A DNA stretch of 64,000 bases from Pteria penguin (lineage: Eukaryota; Mollusca; Bivalvia; Pterioida; Pteriidae): positions 35,403,063 to 35,467,062 of the forward strand of contig CM068586.1 of the NCBI GenBank assembly GCA_035048485.1. Reading direction: 5' to 3'. Under the pieces are notes generated by a model, which had not been told where the DNA came from, made no database searches, and saw only the letters and a list, made by a program, of their open reading frames with translations. Each line of letters begins with the position of its first letter. The stretch's first letter is position 1. Of the stretch, positions 25,690 through 37,660 are shown piece by piece. The position numbers were made by a program, and so were the translations under genes.

Positions 25690-27110
25690 AGGCTCAGTCC
25701 AACGCATATTCAAAGGACCTTTTAGATAACTTGAAATCTGAGAATTTGTCTATTGATCAATTCATCAAGTTTTACGATTTTCGACACTATATATAACTAT
25801 CCCTCATGATAACCTGAAAGACTATTTAATATTATCATTGATAAGTGTGTTATAGAAGGAAAGGTTCTAGAAGATACAAGTACTTAGTTTTTGGGTTATA
25901 CAAACATATTTTGAAATTGTCAGTGAGGAAGTTCTATGGTCGATATAGGGATCTAGTGCAATTTCAGATTCCTCTTTCAATAATGTTAACCGATATTTTA
26001 GGGCCTGACCTACAGACTAACCATCTTAACTTTTTGACTATATGTGATTTGACATAATATGCATATATACAGACATTTGTTTACGTGCTTTTCCGATGCC
26101 GGACTTTCATTTAAACAACATTTCATGCCTTGAATAGAAAAATTTGACTTCGTGTCCTTGTCTACTTAATGTGTTCATATGTGTATATTTATGTATTTAC
26201 TTCCTAGACTGCAAAAGTTGTTGCAGGACTTTCGCAACGAGTGTTGCATATATCCCGGGGACCTTTACTCCTCCCGGGCACCTTGTCTCACCTCGATTTT
26301 ATTGGGGTTCGCATTTGCCTGAATATGACACTTTACACGATATTGTCTTTTATTATATGAGATATGGTTTACCCTTCGATACTTCGTTATTTAATTTCTT
26401 ACGTGTGAATAAAGACAGTAATTAGAAATTCAAATGCAATGAAGAGGACATTAAAATATGCTGGAATTTCTCATAGACAATATATATGTTGTATTTGGTG
26501 ATCAAGTATTACAACAAACTATTGGGATTTAAATGAGAGCTAATTGTGTACCTTTGTGTTGTCCGATTTGTTCATTTATTCATACGACAAAATAAGCAAT
26601 GAAATTTACTTTCACATTCAGATATACTGCTGCTGGATGTATTGTCTTTATATAATGAACACTTTGATACATACGCTTACGAAATATATCCCCCCCCCAA
26701 AAAAAAAACTCAAAATTAAAGATACAACCGAATTTGAGCTCTTGTGCTTCGTATTCAAATTTTCTTCAAACATTGAAAAAGGTAAACTAACTTCCTCGCT
26801 ATATGACAAACAAAATCATTTTAATTTTCCTATTGTTTACTTTCCTCACATGTAGTAACATACCTTTATCAATTACATATGCTGTTTATGCGTATCAGCT
26901 GATCTGATATGCAAAGGCTTTTTCTGACTACGGTTCCTCCATTCACTAAGGCAAATTACTTACTTACTGAAATGTTATCATCACCTGAATTTGAAATAAA
27001 AAGTATTAACTCAACACTATCGTTTTACAAACGATACAAAGATCTTAGGTACAATTATCGGATATCGTTATCCGAAATGTTGGCTTCCTTTTACGATTGA
27101 AGATGTTGTT
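25690..27110 (+). mobile_element. Rearranged Naiad RT remnants (copy G)
   Basis: Plus-strand pieces of the reverse transcriptase lie in rearranged order. About 25740-25900: 'LKSENLSIDQFIKFYDF' followed by GSRRYKYLVFG. About 25915-26020: a misplaced C-terminal piece VRKFYGRYRDLV. About 26390-26570: RVNKDSN, MLEFLIDNIYVVFGDQVLQQ and the GIPMGTNCAPL box read as GI(stop)MRANCVPLC. 26780-26855: TSSLYDKQNHFNFPIVYFP. 26990-27100: SFYKRYKDL. Many stops and frameshifts. The DNA between 26050 and 26390 is foreign to the RT and contains 'TTTACTCCTCCCGGGCACCT', similar to 20198-20220. Confidence 0.7.
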
Positions 27111-27480
27111 AATCGTTTAGATTGTGGTATATCTCTGTCGCAATAACAATACTGATTGTGACGTTTTACCAAATGTAACTACGGTATTATACTGAATATG
27201 ACTCAACTTATATTATGGTATCAAGACGAGTGTCAAATTTTCGAACTCCGGATTCATGCCTTATTTATAAAAAAAAAAATGATTGTCTTATTTTTTTGTG
27301 TTCATGACTTCTACATTCTGGTTCGATGGGCGAACGCGGTTCTCGAAAGACTTGCAGAATATAAAAAATAAGACACCCATTCCTTATATTTATATCTTAA
27401 AGCATTCTGATTGTACATGATTTTGTAAAAAGCGAATTTTCTTTAATTGGAGTGAAACAGGTGATTTTGGAATCTTTATG
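27111..27480. other. No gene seen
   Basis: No coding signal recognised between two Naiad copies. Confidence 0.4.
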
Positions 27481-27566
27481 TATGTCAGTTCTCCCTACTA
27501 GGAGGAGATGAAAATAGTTCACTGCAGTATAGGTAATCTACAATTAAATCCGACAGTTTCATTTAT

Positions 27567-28210
27567 ATGAAACCTTGCCAGGTTAAGGTTGTCGACATTA
27601 TGAAAGATCACCAGTCTGATCCTAACGATTGTGTTATTTCCAAGTGCGGAGACAAAAAGTGTAAAATATGTTGTATCCTTCTTACTGACAACGCATTTTC
27701 AAGTAATCTCACGAAACGCTTATTTTCTACTCATAATTTCAATAACCTTTCCTGTAAAGTCATCTAATTTAGTTTATGGCATTGAGTGTACATTGTGTGG
27801 AATGATATATGTCGGCGAAACCAAAGGCCAACTCCGAAGTAGAATGTCTGGGCATAGATTTAATATAAATAATGGCGGAAATCAACTTCTTTATCACCAT
27901 TTCAGTCAACCAGATCATTCCATTCTGTCGATGAAAGTACGTATTTTAGAGCAAATATATCATCTTACCAACAACCCACATCTTAGCACTCACCTTAGAA
28001 GAAAAAGGGAGGATTACTGTATATGACAATTAGATTGTAATGACCATATTGATAGTATTGGAAATCTTACAAGTCCTGGATGTAGGTCAGTAAGTGTCAT
28101 GCGTTTGTTTGATAATACACCAAGAAAACGTCGAAGTCTTGGTAAACGAAAGTACAATAGACCTGAGATCCATAACATCTCCTTCGGTGGCCTTTTACTA
28201 TTTATCAATC
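27567..28210 (+). pseudogene. Naiad N-terminal GIY-YIG endonuclease domain (copy C)
   Basis: Starts with a cysteine cluster (DCVISKCGDKKCKICC) followed by THNFNNLSCK, the CCHH-type zinc-binding region of Penelope-like endonucleases. It then has VYGIECTLCGMIYVGETKGQ with the GIY-YIG signature and a conserved MSGHR arginine, then LRRKRED. One frameshift lies at about 27757, between SCK and SSN. After REDYCI a TGA (28024-28026) stands where relatives suggest arginine, most simply a CGA to TGA decay. The domain would nick target DNA for integration. It is upstream of the RT, opposite to canonical Penelope elements. Confidence 0.8.
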
Positions 28211-28870
28211 AAAATTTTAGGTCTTCATTAAATTCGTACTAAGCTTTATTCGCTACCTTTACAAAAACGACATGAGTTGCATGAATCCACGCCAAACTTA
28301 CATTTTACCGAATCTGGCCCTCCAGAATATACACTCCAAGGTATTATCTTAGACATCTCCAGTAACAGAATATTTCAAGCCGTCCACTCAGACAAACATG
28401 TAGAAGGTAACGCGAAGCGCCCCTTTATAAAAGCATTTGTTTTTTTGCAAATAAGAAAGTTGACGCTCTTAATTTGAGAAACATTTTAAATCATAAGTCT
28501 GTTAAAGATAATATCCCTCCATACTTCAAAATGAGGGAATCGCCTTGTATTTCCTATAAATATACACCAACAGTTGCTTCCAAAATCTTTAACTATAAAC
28601 AAAATTTGAAATGTGTAGACCTGAATGACTTTCATAACCCTATAGTGTGTTCATGTGCCTCTTCTGAGTTTAAATATAATCCATGTGGTCATGTAGTGAC
28701 AGGAGATCTCCATATTGTTCGCAATGAAAAACTTGGAGATCTTTTAAGTAAAGGCCCAAAACATAGAGAGCCACAGTCATTTACATGGCGTCAAAATTTT
28801 GATATTATTATGAACTCATGTGAAGAGTATGCTAGTCGTTGGGCTAAGAGAGAGAGAAGGTCGAATTAGA
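28210..28870 (+). pseudogene. Naiad CxC linker region (copy C)
   Basis: Two frames: RTKLYSLPLQKRHELHE...EYTLQGIILDISSNRIFQ...RPFIKAF (about 28236-28475), then ANKKVDALNLRNILNHKSVK...PPYF..CISYKYTP (28450-28600) and HNPIVCSCASSEFKYNPCG, which contains the CxC motif. GHVVTGDLHIV..SFTWRQNFDIIM..EEYASRWAKRE follows before a frameshift at about 28858. A short CxC domain linking EN to RT is the published hallmark of Naiad/Chlamys elements. Confidence 0.8.
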
Positions 28871-29350
28871 CACTATTTCTGAATGGCTGAAATCGATCAC
28901 AAGTCTACTAAAGAAAAGAGTTCGAAGACTTTCTCATTTTTTCAAGAGCAAATATCATTCTATATTTCATGACCCCAGTGTCGTTAGAGAACTTTCTCGA
29001 CTTCACGAAAATTTCATTATTGTTTCTGCTGACATTGTAGTTAACAATTACACATTCGTATGTAAGGCATATTATATTAAATGTCTTATAGAAGAGCTTG
29101 GTCTTCATTCAACGCCTGGTAATCTAACTTACACAGTTACAAATCTGTCTCCTTCAGAGGTATAGGATAATCACAAGTCAGTTCTCAGTTCATTCGGTAT
29201 TACTACAAATAAATCTGATCTCGATCTACCATACATTTTGTTTTTTTGTTTTGTTTTGGTTTTTTTTTTTTTTTTTTTTTGGATTCCAAAGATGCATAAA
29301 AGCATCGATTCATAGCTGGATCTTCCAAGTGTTCCACCAAGACATAACAT
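28855..29350 (+). pseudogene. Naiad RT N-terminal part, truncated (copy C)
   Basis: VELDTISEWLKSI, FHDPSVVRELSRLHENFIIV, VNNYTFVCKAYY, LIEELGLHS and SVLSSFGI align with the start of the RT in copy B. One TAG stands after SPSEV; a T/G-rich tract follows LPYI; IPKMHKS then resumes in another frame, after which homology stops. The cysteine in TFVCK is the residue replaced by TGA in copy A. Confidence 0.75.
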
Positions 29351-31419
29351 GATTGTTTTTCTGATTAATGAACTGAACTGAACATTCTATAAAATTTTAT
29401 CCCTTCAAACTAAGCGACGAGTGTAATATGCCACGCTAGGCGTTGCTATTGTTTCATCTTTTCCTTGAATTTCTTAACTTTTGAACGATCGTAAACAATT
29501 AATGTGTAGCTAATAATTAGAATCTGGCACCCAGATTAAATTTGTGAAAGTCCATTTTCTTGATCGACTACATTTAGAAATATCTATTATATAGCAAAGA
29601 TTTCACCGAGTGGACATACTGATATATAATATAGGAAATGGTTTGCAATATAGTATATATTTCTACAAAGGATGTTTCGCAACATCATTTATTCCGTGAC
29701 AAGATATGTACAAAACTCCCGGGAGATCTTTTAGATAGATCGTCTGCTATACTCTACCGATTCTTACTATCCAAATATCTTAATATTGAAATATTATTCA
29801 AGAAACGTAAGGTATGTCACTTATGTATTTTGATAAACTTATCAGAGCTTAGAGCGTAGAAATCGAACTCCTTTATACCCCTGCATTACCTCTTCGCTAA
29901 GAATTACCTCGTTATTAAGCTCCAAGGTCACTAACTATACTAGATGAACAACAACATAAAGATAAAATACAAATACTCCACAGATTTCGATGATACCTTG
30001 TAGCTTGATTGATTTTTATGCATACCGTATGAACATTATCAACAAACGCTTCCTTCATATACATTAAATTGCTTAAATCTTGCATTAAATGATATCAATT
30101 ATTAGATATTAAATTAGTGATTACAACCAATACGACAATTGTGATGAATTTGAAAAGATATGACGTCTTTCCGCATTCTCAAATACTCACTAAACAGAAA
30201 GGCGTCAACACCCAACCTCTCCTAAAATAATATTCTATTTGAGAAACTAATGTGCTTTTTGCTACATAAAAAGTATAGAATAAATCACTAAATTGTTGTA
30301 GTCAGTGGTATTATGTCAAAAAGAATACGAAACCCTGAACTGAACTGAATATGAAACGCTGCAAATAATATAAAAGATGGTCCTTAAAAGTAAGGCAGCG
30401 GAGTAAGCTGTAGATCTGTTTAATATACAGTAAGTCTGTTGTCAAGATACCGGTGAGGTTATTCTCTGTTCAAATAGCATATAAAATGTTAATTGGTTTA
30501 TTTTTGCTTTTGTTGTTTTGTTTTAGTCTGCTAACGAGCATAAAATCTAGGAAAGAATTGATGAGAATATTAAAGAAAGATAATTCCCTCAAATTTCTCT
30601 TCTGAACCAATTGATATGGACAGCAATCGTTTTTAGAAAATCAAGAATATTCTATAAACTGTAGCTGAATAACCCTGAAAAGTTTGTCAGGGGATGCTCA
30701 TAAGGTGATGCTGCAATTAAATGTAAATGTCCTTTATCCTTATTGTACCGGTAGTTGGGAGGTAGATCCGCATATCACAACCCAATACTGCACAAGATTG
30801 TCTGCTAAAAAGAAAGCAAAAGTACAAAGTTGTCGAACATTAGTGCGACGTTTTGGATGTTATGCCGATTATCGCGTCATTCTTTCTTGCTTCATCTTTA
30901 CAAACTCGATCAATACAAATATAGATAAGGGGTCAATTGTTATAACTAGACGCACCTACTGTGAATGCTGAGAATGTACAAGTATTACAGCGTAATAAAC
31001 TGAGCAAACGCGGTACATAAAGTTTTATTATCTGCCGACATCAGAACAGACGCATTAAACGCTTCCCTCTAATCATATCGCCGGTGTGAAAATTGAACGA
31101 GCAATAAATACAAAATAATGCTTGTAAAGTGTTCGGTATCAACGCAACACAAAGGTGGAGTTATTATTTGACATGAAATAATCAACAAAGACAAAATTTA
31201 AAAGGAAATTAAAAAGACTCTAAGATTATACAAAAGTATTTTTCCTTTAATGGGCTTCGCCTTCCGTTATCATCCGTTAGGCGGCGCTTGTGTACTATGA
31301 GTAAGAAACGACGTTGAACGCTATCAATCTTATGACGTCATAAGAACGTTCCATTGTTCTGTACCTCTTTTTTGCAGGATTACGTTTAATTTCCACCCTT
31401 AATATTAGGACCGGGTTCA
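29351..31419. other. No gene seen
   Basis: No recognisable coding region. The 95-codon open frame at 30684-30971 has no family features and normal background composition. Confidence 0.4.
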
Positions 31420-31560
31420 ATGGAGGCGAAATCCATTGGTATTGCACTGAAGACGGCATATGTCTGATGTAATGCACAGAAATTGAGATTTCTGCAACGG
31501 ACCCACCCGAAACACTGAGTGTTCTTTTACTTGCCGGGCCTACTGTTACAGGAGACATTC
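31420..31560 (-). mobile_element. Decayed SINE copy (same family as 33035-33308)
   Basis: 'CTGCAACGGACCCACCCGAA' and the surrounding 'gacggcat...gtctgatg' and 'gagacattcggg' words match the body of the SINE at 6147-6427 in the same orientation. The tRNA-like head is missing. Confidence 0.65.
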
Positions 31561-31581
31561 GGGTTATACTGCCTCATTCAA

Positions 31582-31640
31582 AGAAAAAAGAGAAGTTACT
31601 GGCTCAGTTATGTGGCAGAAGTCACCATGGGGCTATACAA
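31582..31640 (-). mobile_element. Short Naiad 3' end fragment
   Basis: AGTTACTGGCTCAGTTATGT and GGCAGAAGTCACCATGGGGC match the last ~55 bp of the Naiads. It directly adjoins the SINE remnant. Confidence 0.75.
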
Positions 31641-32731
31641 CAGTCAGAAGATATACCAGACTCCTAGGTCGATAGCATTGTACTGACATTCGATCTTCTT
31701 TGTGTTAAAATTCACTCTTTAACGGTCTATGTCAGTTCTGACTGGAAGTAGAAATTGGCAAAGCTGCACTGTAAATCAAAACCATTAACACATCATCAGA
31801 TGTATTTGATTAAGTATATATACAAATGACACCTGCAATTAAATTAACTGGCATTGTAATTACAGAGATGACGTAATCAACCTTCAACTGTTTAGTTTGG
31901 TGTCAAGTCAGAACTTACTTGTCACAATTTTGAGGTCACACATAAAGCAAATGTCCACACATTAGTAACCAGAAGATCAATGTGATTTCTCGTGGACAAT
32001 GTGTGTCTAATGTTAAAACTTTCCTAACTGGTAGGGCTCTTAGGATGGTGTCCGATCAGTCATTCCACTTGAAGATATCATATTTTCCATCCTCTTACAG
32101 TCCTCCCTTTTTGCGCGGCACTACTAAATCCAACAATACAGCCTGTCTGACCTTTGATTAGTAACTGCAACTGCAAGTGGAAAGTGCATGTGGCTTTTGA
32201 TTTTTAGTAGCTGCCAATTTCTCGTAGTACCAAGTTCATTCCCTTTCACATCACTTCTGGTATTCCGCTTCCTGGCCTCTACAAAGTTGAAAAATATCAA
32301 GAGTTGTCTGTCCTTCCTCGGTTTTTCCAGCTTTTCTAAAACGAAAAGACAGAGATAAATGTTATTCATCTTGTTTGAATGCAGTGAATTAGAAGTGAAT
32401 TAATTTCTCTTGTGTTGAAATGACGGTTTTTGCTGCGCTCTTAGGTAGAATTATGGGTAGTAATTGTAACCTTGGTCATTCGACGTCTAAGCACTCATCA
32501 GGTAACACCTGAATTTTATTTATTTTTTTTTTTTTTCATTTTACTTATTTTATTTTCTATTCATTTATTTACCTTATTTTTTTTTTATTCTTTTTATTAA
32601 TATTTTTTTTTTTTATTTTACTTTATTTATTCATTTAATTCTTTATTATTATTATCACTTTTTTTGTAAATTGGCAATATATGAAATGGCATTTGTTGAA
32701 CTGAGTGTATTTCATTTTTCGCGTGTATTAT
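31641..32731. other. No gene seen; T-rich tract 32515-32665
   Basis: The T/A-rich tract is low complexity. The minus-strand frame at 32124-32369 has no recognised features. Confidence 0.4.
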
Positions 32732-34687
32732 CAGGGACGTATATATCTAAAGGGATGTGCAACTATCCCCTGCCCTATCGTAGCTTCGTTTTAAATGCGT
32801 TGAAAAAGTTGCGCATGCGCATTTAATTATTCTGTTATATCGGACATTAGACAATCCAACAAAATCACATCAGCACAATGCAATATAATGTATCTTTACT
32901 AAAATTATGCAATAATACTTATTAATTAGGTCATTTATGTGAATTTAAAATAACCACTTAAAACTATATGTTTACTTCATAAGGCGGTGTTAAATGGGAC
33001 GTATAGAACTATCCCTGGTGTTAGTTATAATATGAAGCCGGCGTGGCCTAGTGGTATGCGTCGGACTCCTGATCGGGAGGCCGGGGTTCGAGTCCCGCTC
33101 TGGTCATGACGGTGTCCTGTCTTTCGGATGAGACAGTAAAAACCGAGGCCCCGTGTCGTGGTATGCATGGCACGTTAAAGATCCCTCACTGCTTCGGGTG
33201 GGTCCGTTGCAAAGGTCAAAATTTGTATGCCCCGCATCAGGCAGATGCCGTCACCATATACGTAAAATATTCGTGGTGTGACGTAAAACAAAAATCAATC
33301 AATCATTAATTAAAATATGACGACATTACGTAACGGCTTTAATTGGTTTGTTGTTTTAATGATTACATGTTATACCCAGGTGAATACCTGGGGAAGGTTT
33401 TGTTATTCCTATTGTTATATCGTATATGACGTACGTGCATAACAGAATTATTTGTAATGCGAGAGTACATGTATGCAAGATGTCCGATTGCCTTCACTGG
33501 TAATTTCATGCCTTTTTCGGCCCCTCTATATCTGGTTTCCGAGACACCTCAAAGCAGTATAAACTATACAATCTTGCAGATGAATAGAGTCTTTATAAGT
33601 TAGGAGTAATCTTTTAATCTCTCCTTCCCTCTTTTATTCTTTGTTTTTTCTTCTGTTTTGTTCCTCTTAGTTTCCGGGTTCGAATTTAAGGGCATCATTG
33701 TAAGAAACATGACCGACCATAATTGTCCTAGAAATTAGAATATTTTTGAAGTTTTACTTCGGTTGTCACCTCCGTATGTCACATTTCAGGCAGATTAACA
33801 ATAATATAATCTACCATCTGATGAAATACGTTCTGATATTTAGGGTCTCCAGAGCCCCTAATACACCAAATCTAAGTCAAATAATAAGAACAATTATTTT
33901 CGGAAATATTTTATTTCATAAATTTGTCTGTTTAGTGAGTTAAACACTATATTTCATTGAATGTGCACTTTTCTACGTAGTTGGAAAATCACAAAACTTT
34001 AATGCCACAGTCCATGATCTACTGTCTGGAATCCACTGTACACAGAAACTATGCAAATATACAAAAATTAAATGATGTAATTATTTTAAAAATTCCGTTT
34101 CACACCTTATTTCAATTTAATAACTTTTTTGTGAACAATGGATCAATAATGACCCTTTTTATTTAATTTAATGGACTAAACACTATATTTACTCTGTTCT
34201 CGAAATCTTTACTAAACCCGTCTTGGACGTACATATTTACGTCCCTTAATCCATTTAATGAAAATATAGATCGAAAAACCCGACCCGATCGGTGTTTAGT
34301 ATGATAATGTAAATCAGAAAAATATCACATGAAAAAAGTTATCGAGGCGTTAGGGAGGAGTTTCATGTCAAAGTCGGGCTATTGATACATCAACAGAATC
34401 GGATAGACCCTTACATTTGTTATATACTATCGTTATAGTAATCGCATGTAGCATTAGCATTTCGAAATATTTTTTTTTTCTAAGTCACAATACTTTCATT
34501 TTCATTGTTTTGTATTCACATTCCCGTTTACAAAGGTTTATGTCACTTATTTTCGGTTTTTCAGGCGACGAATAAGAAATATGGCGGACATTTCTTATTG
34601 TGCATGCGCAATTTTTAAACACATTTAAAACGAGGCTATGCTAGGACAGAGGTTAGTTGCATATCCCTTTAGATTTATACTTCCCTG
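32732..34687. mobile_element. Non-autonomous DNA transposon with ~100-bp TIRs, hAT-like
   Basis: The left end CAGGGACGTATATATCTAAA and the right end (reverse complement CAGGGAAGTATAAATCTAAA) match for about 100 bp, including AAAGGGAT(G/A)TGCAACTA, CGTTTTAAATG and TTGCGCATGC. Both ends are bounded by the 7-bp direct repeat GTATTAT (32725-32731, 34688-34694). CAGGG...CCCTG termini with a 7-8 bp duplication suggest the hAT superfamily. The 1.96-kb interior has no transposase frame I can recognise and carries a SINE at 33035-33308. Confidence 0.75.
33035..33308 (+). mobile_element. tRNA-derived SINE, full-length
   Basis: The head GCCGGCGTGGCCTAGTGGTA (box A) and GGGGTTCGAGTCCCGC (box B), 45 bp apart, is tRNA-like. 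A body with TCTTTCGGATGAGACAGTAA, CGTTAAAGATCCCTCACTGC and GGTGGGTCCGTTGCAAAGGT follows, and the tail GTGACGTAAAACAAAAATCA ends in (ATCA)n. The word AATATGA flanks the element as a short target duplication. It is a SINE and not a tRNA gene: it has a ~200-bp body and two further copies here. Confidence 0.9.
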
Positions 34688-34694
34688 GTATTAT

Positions 34695-35219
34695 GTACTT
34701 TATTTTAAAACAAGGTATTTTTGTGATACGGATTATTAAATTGCAATGTTTGTTCATAGTGTGTCTGATGTTGTCAGTGATGATTGTAATGATGGTTATG
34801 TGTATACAATTAAAGATGAGCGCTCATGGCGTCCATATACACATTCTTTATAGTATCTGTTTATTCTATATGTAGTTACTCTAGTATTTACAGTGTTTCG
34901 AGAGGGTTCAAGAGAAAAACTTTTCACGACGCCATGGACATCGTCCATGCGTCAAAGCCACCGAGCATAAAGATAGAATATGTCATTCTATAATGACCAT
35001 AATTGGTTACGACAACATGAGTTTAATTCAATTTTGCATGACAAGAAATGAGATCAACGGACAGTAATAACTTCACGCAAAATTTATTTGAACTTAACAG
35101 AAAAATATCAGTGTGATCAAGTGATTATTTTATATAGCGCCTAATGCCTTCTTTTATCAACAGACATTGAAAACATGTAAGGGAAATTCCATTAAAGCAC
35201 GTTGCCATATGTTTTGATT
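34695..35219. other. No gene seen
   Basis: No coding or repeat signal recognised. Confidence 0.4.
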
Positions 35220-37210
35220 TGTTTATTTATCGCATGTAAATATGATGGATAAATCCAAACCATAAGTCTAAAAATCATGAAACCAGAGGACATAAAAAAT
35301 CAGTTAAAAAGAAAACCAAGTGGAAAATAACAAAAAATGTCTACTTGAAGAGCATATGTGAATCCCTACGATGGAGTGAGATCAAGTGCCCAGGGAGAGT
35401 GAGCATTTTCTGCTTGCTAGCAACAACCGTCACATATACCCAGTAGAAAGAGTCAAATCGTGTAAATTCCATATGTATTTATAGTCAAATTAGGTAACCT
35501 TCTAGTATAGAAGGTGTCAAATCTGTGTAAAATGATCGGAATCGGTCTCCAGAATATCATTTCAAAGTCTGGATAACGAGATATCATATGGAGTAATAAG
35601 AGTCTCGTAACGACCGTAGAACTTCCTCAGTGACGTTGGTAGTCTAGCACATATATAACCCTGGTTGAGCAGCTTAACTGAAAGTCGCCTAGCCCTCAGA
35701 ACAAAGTCATTGTAATTTGAACATGCTCTGAAATAACGTATTAACTGAAATATGAATACGCCGTATGCGGGCGATAATGGAATATTGCTACTTATGAAAG
35801 GAAAGTTTGTGATAGCGAAATTGAAATCGTTACGTTTGTCATAAAGTGAGGTGTTCAATTGACCAATAATGTCGAAAGACAACATAATATCTAAATACGA
35901 AGTAGAATTACTACTTTCTGTGGTTTCTTTGACCTCCAGTTCACTTGGATAGATGATGCTAAGGTAATCCGCGAATAAATAATTATTAATTGAAAGCAAG
36001 TCATCTATATATCTGTAAGTGAAACTGAAGCCAAGAGCCTTTTTTCTTGCGAAAGCAAAGACTGAATGAATTCAGCTTCGTATGAGTAAAGGAATATGTC
36101 AGCCAGAAGCGGAGCACAGTTAGTGCCCTTTGGAATGCCGACAATTTGTTGAGAAACCTTTCCCCACAAAAATGTTATCGATAAGAAAGTTTAACATCTG
36201 GATGACAGCTGTTTCAGTGTATTTATTTTTGGAATCAGAATTTTCCCTAACAAAGTAAGTTTTATCATGGCCTATAACTATATATTTGAATTTGCGGCTT
36301 CCGTTTTTACTAGTAAATGCATTTTCAATAATTTCCGCTAATCTGTATTTTAATTTCTGATGAGGGATCGTTGTGTAAAGAGTCGAAAAGTCAAGAGACT
36401 TGATTGAGTGAATTTTAGTAAAACTTTTTGATTTTAGATGTTCTAACAACTCTTTTGAATGTTTAAGTATCCACATTTGATTAATTCCACTTCTGGAATA
36501 TACTGTTTGGCAATACCTATGAAGGCCAGATTTAATTTCTGATAATATTTTTGTAAGTAGCATCGATACAGATTTTGTGGAAAACTTCGGGGAACCAGCG
36601 ATAAAGCGTTGCTTGAGATTTTTGTGCATTTTTGGAATGCAATACAAATATGGGAGGTCTAAATTTAATTCATTTGTGTCAATACCAAACGTACTGAGGA
36701 CAGATTTATGATTCTCGAGTACTTCCGACACCGAAAAGTTCGTGAAAGTATAAGTAGGTTTTTCTGGAGCTGAATTTAATCCTAATTCTTTCATTAAGCT
36801 GTCAAAGTAATATTTCTTACAAGTAAATGTATAATTATTAGATGCTTTATCTGCTGGTGTAATGATATAATGTTCTTGGAGGAAGGTTAGTTCTCTGACA
36901 ACATCAGGATCTTTAAAATACATTAGAATCTGCTGTTTACAGAGCCTTGTAATTTTTTAATTTTTGATCTCAGCAGTACTGCAATAGATTTTATCCATTC
37001 CGAAAGAGTGTCGACCTGTACTTCCTCTCTTTTTGCCCATCGTGTAGCATATTCCTCGCAGCAGTTCATAATATTCTCAAAATTTTGGCTCCATGTGAAT
37101 GATCTGGGTTCTCTGTATTTTGGACCTTTAAGTAAAGGTTCTCTTAATCTGGTGTTTTTAACAATATCAAGATCACCAGTAATGACATGGCCACAAGGAG
37201 AATATAGAAA
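35220..37210 (-). mobile_element. Naiad Penelope-like element, 5'-truncated (copy B)
   Basis: Minus-strand element starting just after the CxC motif (YSPCGHVITGDLDIV, about 37205) and running through a nearly complete RT to a 3'-UTR ending near 35220. The 3'-UTR differs from copies A/D/E and matches copy H, so at least two Naiad subfamilies are present. Its 5' end touches the 3' end of copy A, in the same orientation. Confidence 0.85.
35562..37205 (-). pseudogene. Naiad reverse transcriptase (copy B)
   Basis: N-terminal linker part SFTWSQNFENIMNCCEEYAT, DTLSEWIKSI (37100-36950), frameshift near 36935, then FKDPDVVRELTFLQEHYIIT (36920), PADKASNNYTFTCKKYYF, LPYLYCIPKMHKNLKQRFIA, SLDFSTLYTTIPHQKL (palm), MLNFLIDNIFV, then a frameshift at about 36165 within the VGIPKGTNCAPL box. 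A further frameshift in an A run (about 36045) precedes TYRYIDDLLS with the catalytic YIDD intact (about 36010), followed by SLYDKRNDFNFAITNFPF and LRKFYGRYETLI. The frame ends at a TGA (35562-35564) before NDILE; copy H has TTG-like codons there, so this TGA is probably decay. RT would copy element RNA during target-primed integration. Confidence 0.85.
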
Positions 37211-37215
37211 ATTAG

Positions 37216-37660
37216 ATGAAAGAAAAAAGAGGAGTCACTGGCTCAGTTATGTGGCAGAAGTCACCATAGAGCTATACAATAAATGAATATAAATAATATA
37301 CTAGAACATATATCACATTACAAAAATATTTGATTGTAGTGCAATTACGATACCGACTTAGGACGGTCATTTAATTTGACAAAAGCCAAACAAATGGTGT
37401 GGTTAACCGGTTTACGGGCCCACCTTCCCACTCACCGTAACAGCAGAACAATCAATGGACGTACATTTAAAAATTTATAAATAATCCTCCATGTAAAGAA
37501 CAAGGGTCAACAGGTATCGCATATTGAGAGGTCATAAAAATATAAACACGTAAGGTATTGTAAAATACATAATGGTATAAAAATATATGTGACATCAACA
37601 TGATAAACCGTGCTCTGCCAGTCTGAAAGCGAGCTAAGACCCTAGATCTGTAGGAGTCCC
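37216..37660 (-). repeat. Naiad 3'-UTR and terminal repeat (copy A)
   Basis: Contains, in antisense, GTGCTCTGCCAGTCTGAAAG, TAACCGGTTTACGGGCCCAC, TTAGGACGGTCATTTAATTT and CTGGCTCAGTTATGTGGCAG. The last ~230 bp recur alone at 10891, 24495 and 31582 and attached to other copies, so they mark the 3' end. Confidence 0.85.

Larger units (their letters stand above)
27480..29350 (+). mobile_element. Naiad Penelope-like element, 3'-truncated (copy C)
   Basis: Carries the permuted order on one strand: GIY-YIG endonuclease (27567-28210), linker with CxC motif (28210-28870), then the N-terminal part of the RT (28855-29350). It ends in the RT shortly after a T/G-rich tract (29238-29280) that interrupts 'LPYI...IPKMHK'. 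This copy preserves the domain junctions best. It belongs to the same subfamily as copy B. Confidence 0.85.

Noticed and set aside
26144..26425. 93-codon open frame as an independent protein
   Set aside because: It spans the junction of foreign DNA and an RT remnant (RVNKDSN) in copy G.
28024..28026. TGA in copy C endonuclease as selenocysteine
   Set aside because: Related sequence indicates Arg (CGA) at this place, so a simple CpG-type C to T decay is more likely.
30684..30971. 95-codon open frame as a gene
   Set aside because: No recognisable family, no splice or start context, composition of background.
33035..33110. Functional tRNA gene
   Set aside because: The tRNA-like head continues into a conserved SINE body and tail, with other copies at 6147-6427 and 31420-31560.
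35562..35564. TGA at the end of the copy B RT frame as selenocysteine
   Set aside because: The related copy H has a Leu codon (TTG) at the corresponding site and no SECIS was found in the B-type 3'-UTR.
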